Both the position numbers and the translations under genes were made by a program. Under the pieces are notes generated by a model. It did no database searches, was not told the origin of the DNA, and saw only the letters and a program-made list of their open reading frames with translations. From Pegoplata infirma (taxonomy: Eukaryota > Arthropoda > Insecta > Diptera > Anthomyiidae), in contig OY992537.1 in NCBI GenBank assembly GCA_963921195.1, positions 68,998,040-69,062,039 on the forward strand: a DNA stretch of 64,000 nt, read 5' to 3'. Each line of letters opens with the position of its first letter. Position 1 is the stretch's first letter. Of this stretch, positions 1 to 9,364 are shown in pieces.

Positions 1-162
1 CCGGTATTCGGGATTTTTTAATCCCGAAAAATGTAATGATTTCAGTATTCGTGATTTCACGTTTGGCACCCCTACTAAGGACCTAAACGGGTAGATGCAA
101 CAAGACAACTAACAATGTAAATTATTGTTACTTACAAAATTGGTTCAGTGTATAATACTTAC

Positions 163-284
163 TGCTCTTTATTGTTTTCCATTAAATCAATGCGCAATTT
201 TAATATATCAATTGATTTTTTAACACTGTCTATTTGAACGAAAAAGTTTAAGTACATTTCATCTATGTCGCATAGTTCCGAATT
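163..284 (-). CDS. Exon 2 of secreted helical protein, paralogue 1
   Basis: A 122-bp exon read on the minus strand. It is preceded by an acceptor (TTTTGCAG, AG at 285-286) and followed by a donor (GTAAGT, GT at 161-162). In phase 0 it is open for 40 codons plus two bases. It begins NSELCDIDEMYLNFFVQ and ends LRIDLMENNKE, and is rich in Lys, Asp, Ile and Leu with helix-like spacing. A paralogous exon of exactly the same length and splice structure lies at 39646-39767, with about seven residue changes in 41. That conservation of frame and splice sites is the main evidence that it is coding. Exon 1 (signal peptide) is at 5813-5860, across a 5.5 kb intron full of transposons. The next exon would lie left of the window. 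I do not recognise the family. A loose likeness to the syntaxin N-terminal helix was considered, but the signal peptide argues against it. Confidence 0.72.
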
Positions 285-2078
285 CTGCAAAATAATTTTT
301 GCATCTTTGTTAAGAAAATTACTTAATTACACAGGCCAACAAATTTTTAACCCATAGACCAGATTTTACTTTTCTAAGGGTTTGAGTTGCGCTGATTCCG
401 AATCTGATCTAATATGCTATTTACATATACCCCGAAATCCGTATAAATTTGGATTTCAAATCCAATTAAAATCTATACCGTCTACATATGAGGCATTCCA
501 TGTGAAATCGGACACTTTGAAAAACTTTTTTTTTAGATTTTCCCAATTTGTTTACAGTTTTTAGTACCCTTCGAAAACTCCTCCGTTCAAAAGATATCGA
601 ATTTTTAAAAATTGGTAGTTTCTTCCTCTACTCAAACTTCTTTTAATCATAACTTCTTCAATAACGGTGCAAATTTCAAATTTTTTTTTTCAAAATTTTT
701 GTTTTTTTACGTACTTTCTAAAAAAAAATCCCAAAAAATTCTTAAAAGCGCTCTAGTATGCGATTTTTAAGTTTTAAAATTTAAATCTCATTTTTGAAAA
801 TGTTTGTACTCTTCGATTTTTTTGAATTTTTTTTGTGTAAAACTTCTATCAATTCTACAAATTTTTGCCCAGGAAGATCGTGGGATAACGATTACACAGT
901 GATACAAAATCGAACTTTTGGAATCGGAATGGGATAAAACCAAAAGCAAATGAAAGCTGACGTTTTCCATAACAAAACACTCAATGCCTTTTTTTAGGTC
1001 AGAGCTAGATTTTTTGGTGATTTTAAAGCATTTAAAGTTTTTGTGTACTAAATAGGTCCTACTTTAAGGGCCCCTGGTGGTGCCATTATTGGACATGTAG
1101 GGTCCAGTTTCCCAACTTAAGCTCAAAATTACTTTAGCTATAACTGGTATGAATTTTGCTGCAATCGGTCCAGTACCTATTTACTGAATAGCCAAATTAT
1201 CAAAATAAACCACTGGACACCGTTGCGTATGATTGTTATTTAAAGGCAATTACAATATTAATCATACACCACTAATACAGTTTTAAAGCATTTATTATTA
1301 TAATTATAATAAAAGATCACTAACTTCAAATGCGTGTAAAAAAAATCTAGCTCTGAACTAGAAAAAAAGCCTAGAGGGTTTTGTTATGGAATATGTCAAC
1401 TTTTGTTTGCTTTTGGTTTCATCCAATTCCGATTTTGGGTGTTGCACTGTGTTATTACTATTTTTTAAAATTTTTTGAAAAAATTTTATTGTAATTTTCC
1501 TATCTTAAAATCATTTCTACTGCTTTCTCCGCCTTAACAATTAGAGATAGAGGGTAGGTGTGTTTAGAGAAAATGTTTGGACTAAAAAGATATTGTGGGT
1601 CGGTCATACATTTTGTTGCTCTAAGGGCACTATTAGGGCAGCTAGAGCGGTTGGAGCAAATTTTAAAAAATGTCGTTTTGTGTTGGAGACCCCTTAGAAA
1701 TTGTAGATAGGGTATTAGTTTGATCCAAAGAAATGTTAAGACGTAAAAATTTATGGGGGTCGGTCTTATAAATGACCCCTCTATGACGCACCATTGGAGC
1801 AGTAGAAATGATTTAAAGATTGGAAAATTACAATAATTTTTTTTCAAAAAATTTTAAAAAACAGTAATAATCGTTATCCCACGATCCTCCTGGGCAAAAA
1901 AGTTGTTGAATCGATAGAAGTTTTACAAAAAAAAAATTTCAAAAAAATCGAAGAGTACAAACATTTTCAAAAATGAGATTAAAAATTTAAAACTTAAAAA
2001 TCGCATACTAGAGCGCTTTTAAGAATTTTTTTGGATTTGTTTTTAAAAGTACATAAAAAACAAAAATTAAAAAAAAAC

Positions 2079-2755
2079 AAGTAAGAGTGTTAAATTCGGC
2101 TGTGCCGAATCTTTTATACCCTCCAACACGTTTAAAATAAAAAAAATCGCAGGTGCGTCCTTTTTTTTGGTGGGGGGGGGGGGGGGTTGGGCCAGCGCAG
2201 TTGGTGGGGGACACCTGTACCCCCGCTATATATGTGTACAAATTATTTGTTTATGATATTTACGCTTAAATACTAAATTTTTATGGTTATTTTTAATTAA
2301 TTTCTATAACCACGCCCCCAAAGGGGGGCGTCCTGAAAAAAAAATCGAATTTTCTAACCCCCTTGGTCCAAGCGCAGGTCTATGAACATAATATGGCACA
2401 CAAATGTTACATTTGTTGAGCAAAAATTAAAAAAAAATCGTAAAAATATTTTATTTTTCGGGGATCTTTTTTCCCTCTGGTCCGATTTTGTCCATCTTTG
2501 AACTTAACCTTACCAGTAACATAAGAGATATTCTTGCCCAATTTCAGGGGTCTAGCTCCTTTGGTTTGGACTGCATCGTTATTTCTACAGACGGGCGGAC
2601 GGACGGACGGACATCGCTAGAATGTCTTAGATTCTATCATAGACCAATCTATATTATATATACTTTGTGGCTTCCCCGACCGATATTTCGATGTGTTACA
2701 CACGGAATGACAAAGTGAGTATACCCCCATACTGTGGTTGGAGGGTATAAAAAAA
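2079..2755 (-). mobile_element. DINE-1/mini-me-type element, family B, copy 1
   Basis: One end has ACAAGTAAGAGTGTTAAATT followed by the hairpin ATTCGGC-TGT-GCCGAAT. The other ends TGGTTGGAGGGTATAAAAA. Between them is a GGAC proto-microsatellite (2589-2612) next to ACATCGCTAGAATGTCTTAG and a conserved TATATACTTTGTGG core. (GTCY)n next to a conserved core, plus a terminal hairpin, is the known layout of dipteran mini-me/DINE-1 elements, which are Helentron-related. Non-coding. Confidence 0.75.
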
Positions 2756-4905
2756 ATCGCAGGGGCGTCTTTTTTTTGGTTTGGGGGGGGGGGGGAATTC
2801 ATCGAAGTTTGTGGGAGACACCTGTACCCCTGCTATATATGTTTTAAAATTATTTTTTTATGATATTTACGCTTCAATTATACATTTTTATCATTATTTT
2901 TAATTAATTTCTATAACCACGCCCCCAAAAGGGGGGCGGCCTGAAAAAAAATCGAATTTTCTAACTCATTTGGTTCAAGCAAGGGTGAACTTTTTTTCCC
3001 TTGGTCCGATTTTGCCCATCTTTGAACTTAACCTTACCAGTAACATAAGAGATATTCTTGCCCAATTTTAGGGGTATAGCTCCTTTGGATTGGACTGCAT
3101 CGTTATTTCTACAGACGGGCGGACGGACGGACGGACGGACATCGCTAGAATGTCTTAGATTCTATCATGGACCAATATTATATGGGGCATTCCATGTGAA
3201 ATCGGACACTTTGAAAAACTTTTTTTTTAGATTTTCCCAATTTATTTACAGTTTTTAGTACCCTTCGAAAACTCCTTCGTAGTAAATTTTCAGATTTTTT
3301 TGATGACCCGTTCAAAAGATATCGAATTTTTAAAAATTGGTAGTTTGTTCCTTTACTCAAACTTCTTTTAATCATAACTTCTTCAATAATGGTCCAAATT
3401 TCAAATTTTTTTTTTCAAAATTTTTGTTTTTTTACGTACTTTTAAAAAAAAAATCCCAAAAAATTCTTAAAAGCGCTCTAGTATGCAATTTTTAAGTTTT
3501 AAAACTTAAATCTCATTTTTGAAAATGTTTGTACTCTTCGATTTTTTTGACAACAAAATGTATGACCGACCCACAATATTTTTTTAGTCCAAACATTTTT
3601 TCTGAACACACCTACCCTCTATCTTTAACTGTTAAGGCGGTCCCCATACAATTTTTTTTATTTTTTGTAAATTTGTTTTATTTAATAAGCTTCTACCGGT
3701 CCAATGGTGCGGCCGAGAGGGGTCATTAGTGAGACTGACCCCCATTTATTTTTACCCCTCAACATTTTTTCAAAATATACCTACGCCCTATCTCAACTCC
3801 CTAAGTAGGCTCCCATACAAAATTACATTTTTATAAAATTTGCTCGAACTGTTATTTGTATGGGAGCCTACTTAGGGAGTGGAGATAGGGCGTAGGTGTG
3901 TTTTAAAAAAATGTTGTAGGGTAAAAATAAATGGGGGTCGGTCTCACAAATGACCCCTCTCGGACGCACCATTGGGCCGGTAGAAGCTGATGAAAAAAAA
4001 ACAAATTTACAAAAAATAAAAAAAATTGTATGGGGACCACCTTAACCGTTAAAGATAGAGGGTAGGTGTGTTCAGAAAAAATGTTTGGACTAAAAAAATA
4101 TTGTGGGTCGGTCATACATTTTGTTGCTCTAAGGGCACTATTAGGGCAGTTAGAGCGGTTGGAACAAATTTTAAAAAATGTCGTTTTGTGTGGGAGCCCC
4201 CTTAGAAATTGGAGATAGGGTAAAAGTTTGTTCCAAAGAAATGTTAAGACGTAAAAATTAATGGGGGTCGGTCTTATAAAGGACCCCTCTATGACGCACC
4301 ATTAGAGCAGTAGAAATGATTTTATGATTGGAAAATTACAATAAAATTTTTTCAAAAAATTTAAAAAAATAGTAATAATCGTTATCCCACGATGGTCCTG
4401 GGCAAAAAATTTGTAGAATTGATAGAAGTTTTACACAACAAAATTTAAAAAAAATCGAAGAGTACAAACATTTTCAAAAATGAGATTTAAATTTTAAAAC
4501 TTAAAAACCGCATACTAGAGCGCTTTTAAGAATTTTTTGGGATTTTTTTTTAAAAAGTACGTAAAAAAACAAAAATTTAAAAAAAAAAATATAAAATTTG
4601 GACCATTATTGAAGAAGTTATGATTAAAAGAAGTTTGAGTAAAGGAACAAACTACCAATTTTTAAAAATTCGATATCTTTTGAACGGGTCATCAAAAAAA
4701 TCTGAAAATTTACCACGAAGGAGTTTTCGAAGGGTACTAAAAACTGTAAACAAATTTGGAAAATCTAAAAAAAAAGTTTTTCAAAGTGTCCGATTTCACA
4801 TGGAATGCCCCATATATACTTTGTGGCGTCCCCGACCGATATTTCGATGTGTTACACACGGAATGACAAAGTGAGTATACCCCCATACTGTGGTTAGAGG
4901 GTATA
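2752..4905 (-). mobile_element. DINE-type element, family B, copy 2, split
   Basis: A second, left-truncated family B copy in tandem with the first. 2752-3181 matches 2153-2655 with small deletions, including the GGAC array at 3116-3141. The rest of the core, ending in GAGGGTATAAAAA, resumes at 4811-4905. A foldback element (3184-4808) is inserted in the TATATACTTTG core. Confidence 0.7.
3184..4808. mobile_element. Foldback element S, inner copy
   Basis: The ends are GGGGCATTCCATGTGAAAT and its inverse. The arms of roughly 380 bp (3184-3560 and 4430-4808) are near-perfect inverted copies, and the interior (3560-4330) is also an inverted arrangement of a 'ccgacccacaatatt' unit. It interrupts a family B DINE core, which dates it as younger than that copy. 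No coding capacity was recognised. Confidence 0.7.
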
Positions 4906-5132
4906 AAAAAATTGAAATTTGGACTATTATTGAAGAAGTTATGAGTAAAAGAAGTTTGAGTAAAGGAACAAACTACCAATTTTTAAAAATTCGATATCTT
5001 TTGAACGGGTCATCAAAAAAATCTGAAAATTTACCACGAAAACTTTAAACAAATTGGGAAAATCTAAAAAAAAAAATTTCAAAGTGTCCGATTTGACATG
5101 GAATGCCCCATATATAACTGCAGTTATACATA

Positions 5133-5203
5133 TATTTTTATAAAAACATGTATTTTTATAAAAACATGTATTTTTATAAAAACATGTATTTTTATAAAAA
5201 CTG
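5133..5203. repeat. 18-bp tandem repeat, about 4 copies
   Basis: The unit ACATGTATTTTTATAAAA is repeated head to tail with almost no divergence, just outside the right end of foldback element S. Confidence 0.9.
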
Positions 5204-5224
5204 AATTTCTGCATTTTTACTCAA

Positions 5225-5400
5225 CCATCCTACGGGGATAGTTGGTAGCGTGCTAGCCTTTGAGCGTGGGGATCGTGGGTTCGATTCCCACCAGAACCCT
5301 TGGTTTTTCGCTACAACGAGACGACGGTCATTGTTACCAGTTCTCGGTTAGGTTAAAATTTTTCAAAATGAGTTGTAAATAAATAGAAATAATAAATAAA
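5225..5400 (+). mobile_element. tRNA-derived SINE-like sequence
   Basis: It has an A-box-like stretch, GGATAGTTGGTAGCG (5236-5250), and a consensus-like B box, GGTTCGATTCC (5278-5288). The T arm is perfect: GTGGG, a seven-base loop, CCCAC (5275-5291). The acceptor stem does not pair, so this is not an intact tRNA. The unrelated tail running into AATAAATAAAATAA suggests a tRNA-derived SINE or a tRNA pseudogene. Confidence 0.6.
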
Positions 5401-5812
5401 ATAATTGATCATGTGATCAAAACTATTATATAACTTTTACAATTTTCAACAGATTTTTAAAAAACCATCTTAATTTCTTCGTATTAGATCAGACTTGAAC
5501 GTCATATAGAAAAACGATTTTAAATTTTTTTTCTTTGTGAAATTTACAGTTTTCTTTTTTTTGCCAAATTTGTGTAACTTTCAGACGAAAAATCAAGTCT
5601 TAAAAATAAAGATGTAATCGCGCAGTTATAACTTCTCAAATATGGCGAAAACTAGGTTTGTTTTTAACTTTAAGCTAAGATGTCTTCTGAGTACAGATTC
5701 GGATTAAGCGCAACTCAAATTTTTAAGAATGTATACACTAGTCCCAGGATTTCACTTTTTTTCAAATTTAGTCGGCCCATGTTATTGATATTAAATTTAT
5801 TTAAATACATAC

Positions 5813-5860
5813 CACATATGCAATTGTATACAAAATAAAAAATATTTGCTTTAAATACAT
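5813..5860 (-). CDS. Exon 1 (signal peptide) of secreted protein, paralogue 1
   Basis: ATG at 5860-5858 opens 16 codons, MYLKQIFFILYTIAYV, ending in phase 0 at a donor (GTATGT, GT at 5811-5812). A basic residue followed by a hydrophobic run is a typical signal peptide, with the mature protein probably starting at the Asn-Ser of exon 2. Paralogue 2 has the same 48-bp exon at 39841-39888 (MYIKQIFFILCTITYV). The ATG context GCAAAATG is shared. Upstream, about 190 bp is alignable between the paralogues. The gene would act outside the cell or in the secretory pathway; its function is unknown. Confidence 0.7.
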
Positions 5861-6007
5861 TTTGCTATTGACCTTCTCTTGAGAGGAACACAATTAGAAA
5901 TGATAGGAAATTTTAAATTTTGTTAAAAGCTTCTAAAGCATTTTAAATGATAAGAATTAACATATCTGTATTTAAAATAGTGTTTTCAACAAACCGACAT
6001 TTTGCAA

Positions 6008-6015
6008 AACCGGTT
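6008..6015 (-). promoter_or_regulatory. Conserved AACCGGTT motif upstream of paralogue 1
   Basis: The palindrome AACCGGTT lies 148 bp upstream of the ATG within a block (AAACCGGTTTTGC) shared with paralogue 2 at 40026-40033. It fits the known Grainyhead/CP2 type of site. Binding is inferred only. Confidence 0.35.
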
Positions 6016-6025
6016 TCTTGTCTAA

Positions 6026-6160
6026 TCGAGGAAAAACCCAAAATATGTTTATGTCAAGATTACCCGATCTAATGAACCCATCCGCATTGAAAGTCTTGAT
6101 GATATAAGAAAACTGAATTTATTTCGTAAACCAGCTGAAAAAGATTCCATTGCTGATTAA
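6026..6160 (+). CDS. Candidate 3' coding exon, plus strand, unidentified
   Basis: An open frame of 44 codons follows a stop at 6023-6025. It contains ITRSNEPIRIESLDDIRKLN and ends KPAEKDSIAD, then TAA at 6158-6160, which overlaps a poly(A) signal AATAAA (6159-6164). Amino-acid use is balanced and unlike the surrounding low-complexity DNA, which is why it stands out. No ATG-initiated start is visible. A polypyrimidine-like stretch ending in AG (6014-6030) could be an acceptor. It is oriented divergently from paralogue 1. It may be a real last exon, a retrocopy fragment or chance; I do not recognise the protein. Confidence 0.3.
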   Translation, partial: SRKNPKYVYVKITRSNEPIRIESLDDIRKLNLFRKPAEKDSIAD

Positions 6161-6164
6161 TAAA

Positions 6165-6665
6165 ATATTATTATAATACCTTTTTAAAAATTTTAAAAGT
6201 TTTTACAAAAAAAAAAAACAATTGACTTGCGTTGTAGTCTTCGTAAAAAAACAACATGACAAGCATATCTAATTCCAGGGTGAGTTCCAAATTCAATATA
6301 TGGGGCAAAACGCGTCAACGGTCCACACCAAAAAACAAATGTTGTCCGATTTAAGTATAATTTTGGCAAAATAGTAGGTTAATGATAGGTATTCTAAATT
6401 ACAAATATACATTTTTTTGATGAAATATTGGCAGAGTTACAGGGTTGGAAAATTTTGATGTTTTTGAAAAGAACATATTTTGGTGAATTTTAATTAACGT
6501 TTTGATGAAACAAAAATTATAATTTAAAAAACGACTTTTAAAGTATTTTTAAAGGCCTTTAAAATGGCATTTGTGTTTTTTTTTTTGAAAAAAATAAATT
6601 TGACCTTAAAATTCAAGGTCAAAATATTAAATTGTAATTATCTTTTAAGGGTCGCACTTTCAGAT
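6165..6665. other. Unassigned AT-rich sequence
   Basis: No gene, terminal repeat or recognisable element was seen here. The 61-residue open frame at 6564-6749 runs into the adjacent DINE element and is low complexity. Confidence 0.5.
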
Positions 6666-6684
6666 TTTTATACCCTCCACTCTA

Positions 6685-7404
6685 CACTCAAAATAATCAC
6701 TCTGTTAAATAACAGAGATACTCTGTTGAGCCAGCAGAAAATACCATAGATTTCCAACCAGCAAGATTTTTTGTTGTTTTACTAAGAAAACTCTGTAAAA
6801 TGATTTCGATAATAAAAACTGTAAATTTACAGAATTATCTGTAAAATATTGATAAAACCGAAAAGAATTTTACCAAAAAAACTCTGTAAATTAACAAATT
6901 TTAGTTAAATGCTTTTTATGAGTTCAAAATTTTACAAAAAAACTCTGTAAATTTACTAAGTTTTAGTTAAATCCATTTTATGAGTAAAACTTCTCTGCTT
7001 CAAACATTAATTCCAAATTGTAAATTGACGTTTTTATTTATCTTTTTTTTAAGACACTTTTTAAAGAGGGGTTTATCGGTCATATTTGGAAGTTTTTTGA
7101 AGTGATTTTTATTTTTACAGAGCAATAAGTAAAATTACAAATGAAATTTAGTATTTTGGTTACGAGAAAAAAGAGTGTATTTTTCTAAAATCCGTAATTT
7201 AACAAAAAAAACTGTTTATTATCTGTAAAATAGAGATTACAAAGTAAAAAGTAAAATTTCAGATAAAATTTTGTTTTTCGGTCACAAGAAAATACAAAGT
7301 ATTTTCTAAAAATCTGTATTTCGACAGATAACTTTGTCAATTATCTGTTGAATTGAGATTACAGTCATTTTACAGAGTATTTAACAGAGTAATTATTTTG
7401 AGTG
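6685..7404. mobile_element. TA-flanked MITE, family F (CACTCAAAA ends)
   Basis: The terminal inverted repeats begin CACTCAAAATAAT and share about 30 bp (CTCTGTTAAAT). It is flanked by TA at 6683-6684 and 7405-7406. The uninterrupted target CCACTCTAGTGATAGAGGG is present in the other DINE copy at 63376-63398, which proves insertion with TA duplication. The body is built from ACTCTGTAAA/TTTACAGAG words. No coding. Confidence 0.88.
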
Positions 7405-7525
7405 TAGTGATAGAGGGTATATATAAGTTTGACATTCCGTTTGTAACACCTCGAAATATTGGTCTAGGACCCCATAAAGTATATATATTCATGATCCTCG
7501 ATCGATTTTAAGACGATCTAGCGAT

Positions 7526-7567
7526 GTCCGTCCGTCCGTCCGTCTGTCCGTCTGTCTGTCTGTCTGT
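7526..7567 (+). repeat. (GTCY)n proto-microsatellite
   Basis: A run of GTCC and GTCT tetranucleotides following CTAGCGAT, the characteristic array inside mini-me/DINE elements. Equivalent arrays lie at 2589, 3116, 20743, 29737, 30321, 44240 and 63230. Confidence 0.9.
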
Positions 7568-7995
7568 TGAAAACACGCTAACTTTTAAAAGACTTTACGG
7601 AGGCTCCTAGAGTTTGGCATATATGTTGGGCATTTACCTGTCCAGGTTGGTATTGCAATTCAGCGAAATTGGTCCAGTGGTTCAAAAGTTATAAGCAAAT
7701 GAGTGAATTTCGGCAAGGGTTTTTCTGGAATTTACGAGATAAAACACACGGTAACTTTCGAACGGCAATTCTGAGGGTACTGAAGTGTGGCATATATATT
7801 TTTCGTTCCTCTGGCCCGGTTCGTTTTAAATTTCAGCCAAATTGGTCCAGCGGTTCAAAAGTTATTAGCAAAACCGTAAATTTCAGAGTAGTTCCACCTT
7901 AAATTCACGTGTTGAAAACCCGTTAAACATGTTTTAAAAACATTTGTAAGTCAAAAAAATATTTTACAAGATATTTTAGTCACACAAAAATTTTT

Positions 7996-8090
7996 TACAC
8001 TAAAACAAAAAAAAAATGCACTCAAAAAAAATTTTACACTCAAAAAAATTTTACACTCAAAAAAAAATTTACACTCAAAAAAAAATTAGT
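7996..8090. repeat. Tandem CACTCAAAAA motifs inside the DINE copy
   Basis: Four to five head-to-tail units of roughly 'ACACTCAAAAAAAATTTT'. The unit equals the terminal motif of the TA-flanked MITE families. The inverted version recurs in the other DINE copy at 62735-62800. Confidence 0.75.
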
Positions 8091-8269
8091 AATTTTTTTT
8101 TTTTTTTTTCAAAAATTAATAAAAAAAAAGTTTTTTTACACAAAATAAAATATTTCTAACCAAAAATTTTATTTTTTTCACGTTAGAAAATTTACTATCA
8201 CTTAAAAAGGGCATTGTGGAGGGTATTCATAGATTCGGCCAAGTCGAATTTAACTTTTCTACTTGTTTT

Positions 8270-8828
8270 CACTAATTTCGGTTTAAAAAAAAAAATGGTA
8301 TCTATGATACTTTATGAAAAATCAATTTTTTACGAGCACATAACACCCAAACTGTACTTATATGGGGGTTTTCGTGTCAACTGACACAACTTTTGAAACC
8401 GATGTCTTCCGATGAAATTTGCACCAAGGTTAGTCCTATTGGATAGTAGTTCAGACACAATTTTTCAACGAGATCGGTCAAGAACTCTCTGAGTTAGAGG
8501 GGGTCGAAATTTGACATTTTGGCCAAAGAGGTGTTGATTCTCATCCATGTATTTTCTTACCTATTGTTTTTAGCAAAATGTGTCCCAAAGAGTTTAGATA
8601 GCTATTTCTTTAGTCTTTCGAAAAAAAATATATAAAAAAAATAAAAAAAATTTTTTGATTTTTTTTCTTAAAAATCCAAAACTTTTTTGACTTTTTCCTC
8701 AAATTGGGCCTTTTTTTTTTTTGATTCAAAAGAAAGCTTAGGTGATTTCCTTTAAGAGCTGTGGGGTCGCTTAGTGGGATGCGAGTGGGATATCTATGAA
8801 AAAATTTTTTTTTTAACTTTGGAACACA
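8270..8828. other. Unassigned sequence, probably old repeat
   Basis: It contains phrases such as 'gatgaaatttgcaccaaggttagtcc', typical of degenerate fly repeats, but no ends or genes could be defined. Poly-A/T tracts at 8630-8720. Confidence 0.4.
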
Positions 8829-9364
8829 AAAAACCGTTCTTCAATTTGCACTATTAGGCGTGGTATAGCTAACCAGTTTTCGATTTCGATCCGCGATACC
8901 CTCTAATTTTTTTAAGGTTCGAAAAAGAAAGCACGAGCCAAAAAATGGGGGCGGTGGGGAGGGGCCATATGGCCCCTCATTGGGGTCAAAGTTGGGCGTA
9001 AAGAGGTAAAAATCCTCAAAAAGACCCAAAACTCCCCTAGAAACGCCCCTGGAGGGGTGCAATGTGAGACGGACCTCCAATAATTTTCTGCCCCCAATAT
9101 TTTTCTTGAACATACATTAACCCTATTTCCACTTCCTAAGGGGGCTCCCATACAAAATGACATTTTTATAAAATATGCTCATACCGCTCTAACTGTCCAT
9201 AGGGTGCCCTTAGAGAAGTAAAATGTATGACCGACCCCCAATATTCTTTCAACTCCAACATTTTCTCAGAATATACCTACCCTTTATTTTCAACTCTTAA
9301 GGGGGTCCCAATACATTTTTTTTTATTAGTTTTTAAAAATACATGCTTTATAATGTATGGGAGC

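Larger units (their letters stand above)
487..5112. mobile_element. Foldback element S, outer copy
   Basis: The left end reads ATATGAGGCATTCCATGTG (487-505). The right end is the inverted form, CATGGAATGCCCCATAT. The arms (about 490-900 and 4908-5112) are inverted copies of one sequence, and the right arm carries a deletion. The interior holds further inverted segments (1440-2060, with the gggtcggtc unit), two DINE-type copies and a second S copy. The flanking ATAT could be a 4-bp target duplication but is ambiguous. The open frames in it on both strands are read-through of the inverted repeat. Confidence 0.6.
378..5722. mobile_element. Outer inverted-repeat element in intron 1
   Basis: A segment near 382-410 (TTGAGTTGCGCTGATTCCG) recurs inverted near 5693-5718 (GGATTAAGCGCAACTCAA), with an adjoining run of AGATTCGG. 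These look like terminal or subterminal inverted repeats of one element that later took in the material between. No target duplication was resolved and no open frame in it looks real. Confidence 0.45.
285..5812 (-). other. Transposon-expanded intron 1 of paralogue 1
   Basis: This is the intron between the signal-peptide exon and exon 2 of paralogue 1. The homologous intron of paralogue 2 (39768-39840) is 73 bp. The ends match paralogue 2: 285-310 next to the acceptor and about 5785-5812 next to the donor GTATGT. The intervening ~5.4 kb is the nested repeat material listed separately. Whether an intron this long still splices cannot be told from sequence, though both splice sites are intact. 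Confidence 0.65.
6666..8269 (+). mobile_element. DINE-1/mini-me-type element, family B-prime, copy 1
   Basis: It starts TTTTTATACCCTCCAC and ends with the hairpin GATTCGGCC-AA-GTCGAATT followed by TTCTACTTGTTTT. The core CCCCATAAAGTATATATATT precedes a GTCC/GTCT array. The middle carries 'TTTTGAACCACTGGACCGATTT'-like repeats (read inverted here). It matches 62543-63406 in the opposite orientation. A 720-bp MITE is inserted near its left end. Non-coding; the open frame at 7669-7902 lies in the repeated middle. Confidence 0.8.

Noticed and set aside
163..284. Syntaxin-type N-terminal helix
   Set aside because: A faint pattern match only. The first exon encodes a secretory signal peptide, and key syntaxin motifs are outside what can be seen.
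5225..5300. Functional tRNA gene
   Set aside because: The T arm is good, but the acceptor stem does not pair and the anticodon stem is poor.
8841..9163. Overlapping 90- and 83-residue frames with mirror images at 11005-11269
   Set aside because: Both are arms of an inverted repeat, read in two frames each.
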